A stretch of 64,000 nucleotides of DNA from Chryseobacterium indologenes (GTDB lineage Bacteria; Bacteroidota; Bacteroidia; Flavobacteriales; Weeksellaceae), in NCBI RefSeq assembly GCF_018362995.1, contig NZ_CP074372.1, forward strand, positions 4,588,001 to 4,652,000, in the 5' to 3' direction. The notes below the pieces were generated by a model that saw only the letters and a program-made list of their open reading frames with translations, did not search any database and was not told the origin of the DNA. Below are positions 1 to 6,980 of the stretch, in pieces. Both the position numbers and the translations under genes were made by a program. Position 1 is the first letter of the stretch, and each line of letters begins with the position of its first letter.

Positions 1-1
1 A

Positions 2-439
2 GCCAGAGATATTAAAGAAACTTTACCAGGTGCTCAGGTAGAAAGAGTAGGAGACGGTATTAAAGTAACAATGAATGAAAGCATAGTTAACTTTGCATTT
101 GACTCTTCAAACCTTACTTCTCTTGCACAGACTAACCTTGATAAGCTGGCTCAGGTATTAGCAAATAACCCGGATACTAATATCAATATCTACGGATATA
201 CAGACAGCGTAGGTAAAGATGCTTACAATTTGTCGCTTTCTCAAAGAAGAGCAGATGCGGTAAAAGCTTATTTAGTAGGGAAAGGAATTGCTTCAGGCAG
301 AATGTTCACAAAAGGTGAAGGTAAAAATATGCCGGTTGCAAGCAACGATACTGATGAAGGAAGAGCTAAAAACAGAAGAGTTGAGTTTGCGATCACTGCA
401 AATGAAAAAATGATTAATGATGCCAAGCAAGGGCAGTAA
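2..439 (+). CDS. OmpA family outer membrane protein, C-terminal part (5' truncated by window)
   Basis: The reading frame is open from base 2 through the ATG at 71 with no stop, so the 71 ATG is probably internal and the gene begins before the window. The visible 145 residues are an OmpA-like peptidoglycan-binding domain: a beta strand (VNFAFDSSNLT), then GYTDSVG, the SQRRADAVKAYL helix, GEGK and the closing NRRVEF motif. In this family the Asp of TD and the Arg of NRRV contact diaminopimelate of peptidoglycan. The protein likely links outer membrane to cell wall; the N-terminal part (barrel, TPR or lipoprotein) cannot be seen. A hairpin terminator follows. Confidence 0.93.
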   Translation, partial: ARDIKETLPGAQVERVGDGIKVTMNESIVNFAFDSSNLTSLAQTNLDKLAQVLANNPDTNINIYGYTDSVGKDAYNLSLSQRRADAVKAYLVGKGIASGRMFTKGEGKNMPVASNDTDEGRAKNRRVEFAITANEKMINDAKQGQ

Positions 440-470
440 TTAATTTTACATATAAATATTTTCGTAAAAG

Positions 471-491
471 ACCGCCCCGGCGGTTTTTTTT
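471..491 (+). terminator. Rho-independent terminator after the OmpA-like gene
   Basis: A GC-rich hairpin (ACCGC/GCGGT, loop CCCG) is followed directly by a run of T. It lies 32 bases after the stop codon and separates this gene from the downstream operon. Confidence 0.85.
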
Positions 492-546
492 GTATTTTTA
501 TGCTAGAAATTTTGAATTTATTATTTTTGTACTTGAAATAACATAA

Positions 547-1434
547 ATGAAGAAATATTTAAAGCTGCTCCGTGTAGAGCAATGGGTGAAAAACCTTTTT
601 GTATTTGTCCCTCTTTTCTTTTCAGGTAATATTACCAACATAGATCTGCTTACCAAAAGCATTTTCGCATTTGTTATATTTTCGCTTGCGGCCAGTGTTG
701 TGTATATCCTGAATGATTACAATGATATTGAAGCAGACAGAAAACATCCTGAAAAAAGGAGAAGACCTTTAGCCAGTGGGGCTATTTCAAAAGCAACAGC
801 TATAGGAATCCTTATCGGTCTGGTTATTACAGATATTGTTCTTGTATTTTTCACACAGCTCTACTTCCATGAGTTGCTTTGGAAGTTTGCTATCATCATC
901 GGTTTCTATGTGATGATGAATCTGGCATATACATTTAGACTGAAACATGTTCCGATTATCGATATCTTTATTATCGCTATAGGATTTGTACTTCGTGTAT
1001 TGGCTGGAGGTTATATTACAGGTATCAGTATTTCACAATGGGCTATTCTCTTAACATTTGTACTGGCACTCGTGCTTGCAATTGGAAAAAGAAGGGGAGA
1101 GCTGATCAACGCACAGGTTTCAGGAAAAACAAGAAAGGCATTGGATGGATATAATGTTCAGTTTGCAGACATTGCATTATCCATTTCTATTACACTGGCT
1201 ATTGTGTGTTACCTGATGTTTACTCTGTCACCGGAAGTTCAGGAAAGATTCCATGAAAGAGTTTTTTATACGGTAATCTTCGTGGTTTTTGCCTTATTAA
1301 GATACCTTCAGCAGACTTTGGTCTACAACAGAACAGAATCTCCCACAAAAATTGTGTACAGAGACCGCTATATACAGGTTACCCTGGTACTTTGGGTGGC
1401 TGCATTTTTAATTCAAATTTATTTTAAGAAATGA
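547..1434 (+). CDS. UbiA-type prenyltransferase, decaprenyl-phosphate phosphoribosyltransferase-like
   Basis: A 295-residue polytopic membrane protein of the UbiA superfamily with about eight or nine hydrophobic segments. The first Asp-rich motif is at residues 56-65 (NDYNDIEADR), followed by HPEKRRRP, the pattern seen in decaprenyl-phosphate 5-phosphoribosyltransferases (mycobacterial Rv3806c) that join phosphoribosyl pyrophosphate to a polyprenyl phosphate. It heads a tightly packed operon with DprE1- and DprE2-like genes (4-base overlap with the next gene), which supports the phosphoribosyl role rather than quinone or heme prenylation. A TATTTTTG -7-like box lies at 522-529, without a clear -33 box. 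The substrate lipid (probably undecaprenyl phosphate here) is inference. Confidence 0.85.
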   Translation: MKKYLKLLRVEQWVKNLFVFVPLFFSGNITNIDLLTKSIFAFVIFSLAASVVYILNDYNDIEADRKHPEKRRRPLASGAISKATAIGILIGLVITDIVLVFFTQLYFHELLWKFAIIIGFYVMMNLAYTFRLKHVPIIDIFIIAIGFVLRVLAGGYITGISISQWAILLTFVLALVLAIGKRRGELINAQVSGKTRKALDGYNVQFADIALSISITLAIVCYLMFTLSPEVQERFHERVFYTVIFVVFALLRYLQQTLVYNRTESPTKIVYRDRYIQVTLVLWVAAFLIQIYFKK

Positions 1435-2750
1435 AGCCGAATTTCACACAGAAAGTTACAAACTGGGGTAATTTCCCGGTAGTGGAGAAAGAAATGAGAT
1501 CAGAGGAAAGTTTCAAAAAAATAAAAGAATTTGTACTCAATCACAACGAAATTATTGCCAGAGGAAACGGAAGATGTTATGGAGATGCTTCGTTGGGAGA
1601 ATCTATATTTTCAACAAAAAAATTAAATAAGTTTATCAATTTTGACCGTTTAAACGGAGTGATAGAATGTGAATCCGGAGTGCTGCTTTCAGATGTTCTG
1701 GAAATTGCTGTTCCACAGGGATATTTTCTGTATGTTACTCCGGGTACAAAATTTGTATCAGTAGGAGGCGCAATAGCTTCTGATGTTCATGGAAAAAACC
1801 ATCATGCAGAAGGATGTTTCTCAGAATATGTGATTGAATTTAAACTCATGACAGAGAGCGGGGAGATCATTACCTGTTCCAGAGAAGAAAATTCAGAGAA
1901 ATTCTGGGCTACCATTGGTGGAATGGGACTTACAGGGATTATTCTTACGGCAAAATTTAAGCTTAAAAATATAGAATCCGCATACATTCGTCAGGAAAGC
2001 ATCAAAGCGGAAAATCTGGATGAAATATTTAAACTGTTTGATGAAAGTGAAAACTGGACTTATACCGTTGCATGGATCGATTGTCTTCAGAAAGGGAAAA
2101 ACATTGGAAGAAGTATCCTGATGAGAGGTGAACATGCTTTTCAACATGAACTTCCCCAGAAATTTTCGAAAACTCCTTTGAGATTAAAGAAAAAATTATC
2201 GCCTACAGTTCCTTTTTATTTTCCGGGATTTGTGCTGAATGCCCTAACGGTAAAAGTTTTCAACTGGCTATACTATAAAAAACAGTCTAAGAAAGAAGTT
2301 AAAAACTTTATTGATTACGAAACATTTTTCTATCCTTTGGATGCTATTAATGATTGGAACAAAATCTACGGAAAATCCGGTTTTATACAATATCAGATGG
2401 TAATTCCTAAAGAAGCGGGAAAAGAAGGGATGAAAAGAATCCTTGAAACAATCGCGAAAAGTGGAAACGGATCATTCCTGGCAGTTTTAAAGCTCTTTGG
2501 AAAACACAATCCGGATGCTTACAACTCATTCCCTGTTGAAGGGTATACACTGGCACTGGATTTTAAAGTCAATTCAAAACTGAAAAAACTGGTAGACCAG
2601 CTTGATGCAATTGTTCAGGAGTTCGGAGGAAGAATTTACCTCACCAAAGACAGTATGAGCAGATCATCGCTTACCAATTATCTGAAAAATATTCAAAATC
2701 CTAAATTTGTGTCTTTACAGCACAAAAGAATCATAAACAACAACTCATAA
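1431..2750 (+). CDS. FAD-linked oxidase, DprE1-like (polyprenylphospho-ribose 2-oxidase)
   Basis: 439 residues, close to mycobacterial DprE1 in length. The FAD-binding part shows GNGRCYGDAS (45-54) and GGAIASDVHGKNHH (112-125); the substrate part shows GFIQYQMVIP (317-326), SFLAVLKLFG (348-357) and GGRIYLTKDS (399-408), whose Lys406 matches the catalytic Lys of TKDS/AKDS. From my memory of the M. tuberculosis sequence these blocks align well. The family oxidises the 2' hydroxyl of polyprenyl-phosphoryl ribose. The position of the benzothiazinone-reactive Cys387 is occupied by Ala375. The start overlaps the UbiA stop (ATGA) and the stop overlaps the next ATG, so the three proteins are translationally coupled. 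Confidence 0.87.
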   Translation: MKPNFTQKVTNWGNFPVVEKEMRSEESFKKIKEFVLNHNEIIARGNGRCYGDASLGESIFSTKKLNKFINFDRLNGVIECESGVLLSDVLEIAVPQGYFLYVTPGTKFVSVGGAIASDVHGKNHHAEGCFSEYVIEFKLMTESGEIITCSREENSEKFWATIGGMGLTGIILTAKFKLKNIESAYIRQESIKAENLDEIFKLFDESENWTYTVAWIDCLQKGKNIGRSILMRGEHAFQHELPQKFSKTPLRLKKKLSPTVPFYFPGFVLNALTVKVFNWLYYKKQSKKEVKNFIDYETFFYPLDAINDWNKIYGKSGFIQYQMVIPKEAGKEGMKRILETIAKSGNGSFLAVLKLFGKHNPDAYNSFPVEGYTLALDFKVNSKLKKLVDQLDAIVQEFGGRIYLTKDSMSRSSLTNYLKNIQNPKFVSLQHKRIINNNS

Positions 2751-3475
2751 TGATAGTTCTGGGAAGTACATCTGAAGTGGCACAGGCTTTTGTGGAAAAA
2801 GCACTTCAGGAAGGAGAAAAGTTTGAAAAAATCTATCTTTTTACCTCAAATAAAGAAACTACAGAACGCTTCGCAAGACATATTGATGTGAAGTTTCTGC
2901 AGCAGGCAGAAGTTATTGAACTGGATCTGACCAAAGAAATTGATTACAACAGATTTGATAATATCAATTCAAATGTATTATTTTGTGCCGTAGGATATTT
3001 GGGGGAAGGAACGGAAGAAGGACTGTATGACAACAGGAATACGGAACGGATCATAGACATTAATTATTCAAAACTGGTTCCTGTGATGAACTATTTTGCT
3101 CATAAATTTGAAAGCAGAAGATCCGGAACGATCATTGGGCTTTCATCAGTGGCAGGAGACAGGGGAAGACAGAGTAATTTTATTTATGGAAGTGCAAAAG
3201 CAGCATTTACAGCCTATTTGAGCGGTTTGAGAAACTATCTTTTTGATAAAAAAGTACATGTTCTTACGATAAAACCTGGGTTTATGGCAACTAAAATGAC
3301 AGAAGGCCTGCCTTTGAACCCGAAACTGACAGCAACACCGAAACAGGCAGCTGCCTGTATTTATAAAGCCTTCAAAAAGGAGAGAAACGTGGCATATGTT
3401 TTGCCGGTTTGGAGTATTATTATGATGATTATCAGGAATATACCTGAGTTTATATTCAAGAAATTAAAGCTTTAA
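2750..3475 (+). CDS. Short-chain dehydrogenase, DprE2-like 2-keto reductase
   Basis: 241 residues with an SDR fold: a glycine-rich cofactor loop at the very N-terminus (VLGSTSEVAQ), catalytic Ser near 132-133 (GLSSVAGDRG) and the YxxxK pair Tyr146/Lys150 (IYGSAK). A hydrophobic tail (SIIMMIIRNIPEFIF) suggests membrane association. The start codon overlaps the stop of the DprE1-like gene by one base. In actinobacteria DprE2 reduces the 2-keto intermediate made by DprE1, giving polyprenyl-phosphoryl arabinose. The assignment to that step rests on operon context; an SDR alone would be non-specific. Confidence 0.82.
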   Translation: MIVLGSTSEVAQAFVEKALQEGEKFEKIYLFTSNKETTERFARHIDVKFLQQAEVIELDLTKEIDYNRFDNINSNVLFCAVGYLGEGTEEGLYDNRNTERIIDINYSKLVPVMNYFAHKFESRRSGTIIGLSSVAGDRGRQSNFIYGSAKAAFTAYLSGLRNYLFDKKVHVLTIKPGFMATKMTEGLPLNPKLTATPKQAAACIYKAFKKERNVAYVLPVWSIIMMIIRNIPEFIFKKLKL

Positions 3476-3481
3476 GAAAAA

Positions 3482-4069
3482 ATGAAAAAGTTGTATTGTT
3501 TTGATTTTGACGGAACTTTGACCTATAAGGATACTATGTTTATGTATCTTAAATTCTATGATTCTACAAAATACCGGATACAATTTTTAAGACATGTGCC
3601 GCTTTTTATTCTGTTGAAGTTAAAGCTTGCCGAAACAGAAAAAGTGAAAAAAAGTTTTATAGGGTCTATTTTGAAAGGACAGACCCAGGAAAAGATCGAA
3701 ATGAAGTCTAAACAATTTTTTGAACTTCACTATCCTAAAATTGTAAGGGAAAATGCATTAGACTTTATAAAAAATATCGATAGGAATAATACACAAAGTT
3801 TATTGGTAACCGCGTCCTTAGATATTTGGGTAAAGCCTTTCGCTGAGGAACTTAAAATGGAGCTTGTTTCTACGCGGGCAGAGTTTAAGAACGGAATTTT
3901 CACTGGAAATTTTGTAGGAAAAAACTGCAATGGAAAAGAAAAACTGGTAAGAATTAAAGAAGAAATTAACGATTCCAGGTACGATAAAATTATTGCATTT
4001 GGAGATACTTCAGGAGATCGGCCAATGTTGAAATGGGCAAATGAGGGACATTACCAATTTTTTCATTAA
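3482..4069 (+). CDS. HAD superfamily phosphatase (subfamily IB)
   Basis: 195 residues, HAD-IB type: nucleophile motif DFDGTLT (Asp8, general acid Asp10), a helical cap around 25-95, motif II in LVTASLD, and motif IV FGDTSGDRPML near the C-terminus. It lies 6 bases after the DprE2-like gene. Mycobacteria need a phosphatase to remove the 5-phosphate of polyprenyl-phosphoryl-5-phosphoribose (a PAP2 protein, Rv3807c, is the usual candidate). This HAD protein may fill that step here; that is inference from position. Phosphoserine phosphatase-like activity on another substrate is the alternative. Confidence 0.8.
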   Translation: MKKLYCFDFDGTLTYKDTMFMYLKFYDSTKYRIQFLRHVPLFILLKLKLAETEKVKKSFIGSILKGQTQEKIEMKSKQFFELHYPKIVRENALDFIKNIDRNNTQSLLVTASLDIWVKPFAEELKMELVSTRAEFKNGIFTGNFVGKNCNGKEKLVRIKEEINDSRYDKIIAFGDTSGDRPMLKWANEGHYQFFH

Positions 4070-4093
4070 TTTTGGGAGATAAAATTGTAAAAA

Positions 4094-4561
4094 ATGAAAA
4101 GCCTGTTAATTGCATGTGCGGTAATCTTCACGAGCTGTGCCAATGCACCATCTCAGAAGTCTGCTGCCGTACAGGAAAATGCGGAACTCCTTGTTTCTGA
4201 ATCTCAGGGAGGAACTGATAAACCTGGCTTTAAGATCATTGAAAACGAAAAAGAGTTTCGTAACATTATCCAGGGAAGTTTTGGTATTGTAGATCTTGGA
4301 AAAGAATCTTACATCAAATATCCTCAGTTTCCGAAAAATAAGAAAGTCGTTTTATACAATTTGGGACCCTTTAGATCAGGAAGCCACAAAATTGAAGAAA
4401 TCAAAGGAGTATCTGTGAAAAATCAGATTCTCTATGTAGAAGTTCCGGCCGGAGAACCTTCCGGTGGAATGGAAATTCAGGTGATCTCCAGCCCATGGTT
4501 TATTTTTACTGTTCCCACAGATTACAAGTTTACCTCCGTAGAATTAAAATATTCAAAATAA
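4094..4561 (+). CDS. Putative lipoprotein with PrcB-like C-terminal domain
   Basis: 155 residues. A short hydrophobic N-terminus ends in FTSC with Cys15, a plausible signal peptidase II site. The remainder (residues 40-155) has the feel of the PrcB C-terminal domain seen in many Bacteroidota exported proteins: KKVVLYNLGPFRSGSH, then a strand and the SGGMEIQVISSPWFIFTVP stretch. Function is unknown. It is followed after 2 bases by the cysteine desulfurase, so the two are probably co-transcribed. A TAATTTTG box at 4067-4074, overlapping the HAD stop codon, could be an internal promoter, but no -33 box is evident. Confidence 0.7.
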   Translation: MKSLLIACAVIFTSCANAPSQKSAAVQENAELLVSESQGGTDKPGFKIIENEKEFRNIIQGSFGIVDLGKESYIKYPQFPKNKKVVLYNLGPFRSGSHKIEEIKGVSVKNQILYVEVPAGEPSGGMEIQVISSPWFIFTVPTDYKFTSVELKYSK

Positions 4562-4563
4562 TA

Positions 4564-5739
4564 ATGGATAAAGTATATTTAGATAATGCCGCAACCACGC
4601 CGCTTGCAGAAGAAGTTATAGATGCAATGGTAGGCACTATGAAGATGAATTTCGGAAATCCGTCTTCAACGCACAGCTTTGGCCAGGAAGCAAAAATACT
4701 TATTGAAAATGTAAGAAGACAGGTTGCAGACTATCTTCATGTAACTCCTGCTGAAATCATTTTTACTTCTTGTGGAACCGAATCCAACAATATGATCATC
4801 AAATCCTCGGTAGAACACCTTGGAGTAGAAAGAATCATCAGCTCTCCTCTGGAACATAAATGTGTTTCTGAAAGTATTCTGGACATGAAAAGCAGAAAAG
4901 GAGTAGAAGTAAACTACATCCGTCCGAATGAAAAAGGAGATATTGATCTTACGAAATTAGAAGAGCTGTTAAAAGCTTCAGATAAAAAAACATTGGTAAG
5001 CTTAATGCATGCCAATAACGAAATCGGAAATATCATCAATCTTAAACAAGTTGCCCAGCTTTGCAAAGAGTATAATGCACTTTTCCACTCGGATACTGTA
5101 CAGACAATGGCTCATATGAATCTTGATTTTTCTGATATTCCTGTAGACTTCGCTTCCTGTAGTGCCCATAAGTTTCACGGGCCAAAAGGAGCTGGATTTG
5201 CGTTTATCAGAAAAGCAACAGGTTTAAAAGGGATTATTACCGGAGGACCTCAGGAAAGAAGTCTTAGAGCAGGAACGGAAAATGTGAGTGGTATTGTAGG
5301 ATTGGGTAAAGCACTAGAGCTTTCTCTGAATCATATGGATGAGTATACGAACCATATGCAGGATATTAAAAATTATGCAATCGAAAGACTTTCTGCTGAA
5401 ATTGAAGGAATTAAATTCAATGGAAGAAGTGCTGAAAAAGAAAACAGTCTTTATACAGTTTTAAGTGCGTTATTGCCATACAAAAATCCACTGATAGGGC
5501 TTCAGCTGGATATGAAAGGAATTGCAATCTCTCAGGGAAGTGCATGCTCATCAGGAGCTTCAAAACCTTCAATGGTGATGATGATGGTACTTTCTGAAGA
5601 CGAAATGGATCATTGTACGCCATTGAGAATCTCTTTCAGCCATATGACGACTAAAGCGGATATCGATAGATTGGTGAATGCTTTGAAAGAAATTTCAAGT
5701 GACTACACTATAGAAAAAACTAATGTTGAGCATAGATAG
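4564..5739 (+). CDS. Cysteine desulfurase (NifS/IscS family)
   Basis: 391 residues from the ATG at 4564; an in-frame start at 4495 would overlap the lipoprotein gene by 67 bases and adds a non-conserved extension, so it was not used. It is a class V PLP aminotransferase: N-terminal YLDNAATTPL, PLP-binding His in MHANNEIG, Schiff-base Lys203 in CSAHKFHGPKGAG, and the persulfide Cys328 in GSACSSGASKP. The enzyme takes sulfur from cysteine for Fe-S clusters or tRNA thiolation. No isc or suf scaffold gene lies next to it, so its pathway partner cannot be told from context. Confidence 0.94.
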   Translation: MDKVYLDNAATTPLAEEVIDAMVGTMKMNFGNPSSTHSFGQEAKILIENVRRQVADYLHVTPAEIIFTSCGTESNNMIIKSSVEHLGVERIISSPLEHKCVSESILDMKSRKGVEVNYIRPNEKGDIDLTKLEELLKASDKKTLVSLMHANNEIGNIINLKQVAQLCKEYNALFHSDTVQTMAHMNLDFSDIPVDFASCSAHKFHGPKGAGFAFIRKATGLKGIITGGPQERSLRAGTENVSGIVGLGKALELSLNHMDEYTNHMQDIKNYAIERLSAEIEGIKFNGRSAEKENSLYTVLSALLPYKNPLIGLQLDMKGIAISQGSACSSGASKPSMVMMMVLSEDEMDHCTPLRISFSHMTTKADIDRLVNALKEISSDYTIEKTNVEHR

Positions 5740-5758
5740 TCTTGTGCGCTAAATATCG

Positions 5759-5766
5759 TAATTTTG
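5759..5766 (+). promoter_or_regulatory. Candidate -7 box for the thioredoxin gene
   Basis: TAATTTTG fits the Bacteroidota -7 consensus TAnnTTTG, 57 bases before the thioredoxin ATG. The nearest upstream TTG (5742-5744) gives a short 14-base spacing, so the -33 element is doubtful. Confidence 0.45.
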
Positions 5767-5823
5767 AACATCCAATAAAGGATTAAAAGAAAAATAATAT
5801 TAATTAAAATAAAAGAAACAAAA

Positions 5824-6141
5824 ATGGCTTTAGAAATTACAGACAGCTCATTTCAGGATACGGTTTTAAAATCAGACAAACCGGTATTAGTAGACTTCTG
5901 GGCAGTATGGTGTGGACCATGCAGAACTTTAGGACCAATCATCGAAGAAGTTGCTTCAGATTTTGAAGGAAAAGCAATCGTTGGGAAAGTGGATGTAGAT
6001 AACAACCAGGAGATTTCTATGCAGTATGGTATCAGAAATATCCCTACAGTTCTTATTTTTAAGAACGGAGAAGTAGTAGATAAATTAGTAGGTGTAGCTC
6101 CAAAAGAGGTAATCGCTGAAAAATTAAGCGCTCACTTATAA
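5824..6141 (+). CDS. trxA: Thioredoxin
   Basis: 105 residues, the standard length for cytosolic thioredoxin, without a signal peptide. The redox motif WCGPC has Cys30 and Cys33; the preceding VDFWA strand and the cis-proline in RNIPTVLIF are typical. It reduces protein disulfides and is itself reduced by thioredoxin reductase (not in the window). It appears to be a single-gene transcript with its own -7 box upstream and a strong hairpin terminator downstream. Confidence 0.96.
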   Translation: MALEITDSSFQDTVLKSDKPVLVDFWAVWCGPCRTLGPIIEEVASDFEGKAIVGKVDVDNNQEISMQYGIRNIPTVLIFKNGEVVDKLVGVAPKEVIAEKLSAHL

Positions 6142-6160
6142 AAAAATAAGTTTGATAATG

Positions 6161-6190
6161 AATGCCTTCCAGTATTGGGAGGCATTTTTT
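6161..6190 (+). terminator. Terminator after thioredoxin
   Basis: AATGCCTTCC pairs with GGGAGGCATT (one G-T pair) around a 6-base loop and is followed by six T. It begins 20 bases after the stop codon. Confidence 0.88.
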
Positions 6191-6199
6191 CTAAAATAA

Positions 6200-6230
6200 T
6201 TTGCAGATAACAAAAAAAGGTGTAATTTTG
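6200..6230 (+). promoter_or_regulatory. Promoter of the tRNA-Asp array
   Basis: TTTG at 6200-6203, exactly 19 bases, then TAATTTTG at 6223-6230. This is a full match to the Bacteroidota housekeeping promoter (TTTG-N19-TAnnTTTG). It lies 36 bases before the first tRNA. Confidence 0.75.
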
Positions 6231-6266
6231 CAACCACGAAAAAGAAACGACGTTCTTTAAAAAAAT

Positions 6267-6340
6267 GATCCGGTAGTTCAGCTGGTTAGAATGCCGCCCT
6301 GTCACGGCGGAGGTCGCGGGTTCGAGTCCCGTCCGGATCG
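6267..6340 (+). tRNA. tRNA-Asp (GTC), copy 1
   Basis: A complete 74-base cloverleaf: acceptor GATCCGG/CCGGATC, D arm, anticodon stem CCGCC/GGCGG around CTGTCAC (anticodon GTC), T arm GCGGG TTCGAGT CCCGT and discriminator G. The CCA end is not encoded (CA follows). First of four identical tandem copies with a 106-107 base period. Confidence 0.97.
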
Positions 6341-6372
6341 CAGAAGTTTTCTCAATTTCTTTTAAAAAAATT

Positions 6373-6446
6373 GATCCGGTAGTTCAGCTGGTTAGAATGC
6401 CGCCCTGTCACGGCGGAGGTCGCGGGTTCGAGTCCCGTCCGGATCG
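6373..6446 (+). tRNA. tRNA-Asp (GTC), copy 2
   Basis: Identical in sequence to copy 1. The 32-base spacer after copy 1 is nearly the same as the later 33-base spacers, so the array arose by tandem duplication. Confidence 0.97.
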
Positions 6447-6479
6447 CAGAAGTTTTCTCAATTTACTTTTAAAAAAATT

Positions 6480-6553
6480 GATCCGGTAGTTCAGCTGGTT
6501 AGAATGCCGCCCTGTCACGGCGGAGGTCGCGGGTTCGAGTCCCGTCCGGATCG
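6480..6553 (+). tRNA. tRNA-Asp (GTC), copy 3
   Basis: Identical in sequence to copies 1 and 2, with the same anticodon loop CTGTCAC; 33-base spacers on both sides. Confidence 0.97.
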
Positions 6554-6586
6554 CAGAAGTTTTCTCAATTTACTTTTAAAAAAATT

Positions 6587-6660
6587 GATCCGGTAGTTCA
6601 GCTGGTTAGAATGCCGCCCTGTCACGGCGGAGGTCGCGGGTTCGAGTCCCGTCCGGATCG
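6587..6660 (+). tRNA. tRNA-Asp (GTC), copy 4 (left border of polysaccharide locus)
   Basis: Identical to the other copies. The sequence after its 3' end (caactgcaatagg) is unlike the spacer that follows copies 1-3, so the array structure stops exactly at the tRNA 3' end. This matters for the insertion model of the polysaccharide locus. Confidence 0.97.
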
Positions 6661-6980
6661 CAACTGCAATAGGAAAGTAGTATAAAATACTGTAAAATAT
6701 ATGTTTTACAGTATTTTTTTTGTTTTGCATGGTTCCAAAAAGAGTGGAAAATTGTTCAGATGCAAAAGTGGGATAGGAGATAATATCTGTATATGGCGGT
6801 TGGTTTACGGACCTTTTTAATAATTTTACTTTTGGAATTTTGTTTTAAAATGTTAATTTATATTTTAAATAAAATTAACTTGTAGCACTAAAAATATTAA
6901 TAATAATTATTACCTTCGTCCAATAATAAAAGCCACTGAATGTTGAATTAATGAAAATGGTATTTTAGGTTTATTTCTAT
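6661..6980. other. Intergenic stretch between tRNA array and polysaccharide locus
   Basis: 320 bases without a gene. It holds the array terminator (6684-6721) and an AT-rich leader. A TACTTTTG box at 6827-6834 matches the -7 consensus and could start the polysaccharide operon; the nearest TTG (6800-6802) is 24 bases upstream, longer than usual. No other element was seen. Confidence 0.5.
6684..6721 (+). terminator. Terminator of the tRNA-Asp array
   Basis: A long AT-rich stem (AATACTGTAAAA pairing with TTTTACAGTATT, loop TATATG) followed by a T run. Confidence 0.88.

Noticed and set aside
4495..4563. ATG at 4495 as start of the cysteine desulfurase
   Set aside because: It lies inside the lipoprotein gene and the family starts at the DKVYLDNAATT stretch, reached by the ATG at 4564.
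6267..6660. Evenly spaced 74-base repeats with about 33-base spacers, resembling a CRISPR array
   Set aside because: The repeats are complete tRNA-Asp genes and the spacers are nearly identical to each other, not unique.
6515..6730. A minus-strand frame of 71 residues across the tRNA array with RTGLEPATSAVTGR and GRDSNPRPPP-like wording
   Set aside because: It is the antisense of tRNA-Asp genes, a well-known false protein in annotations.
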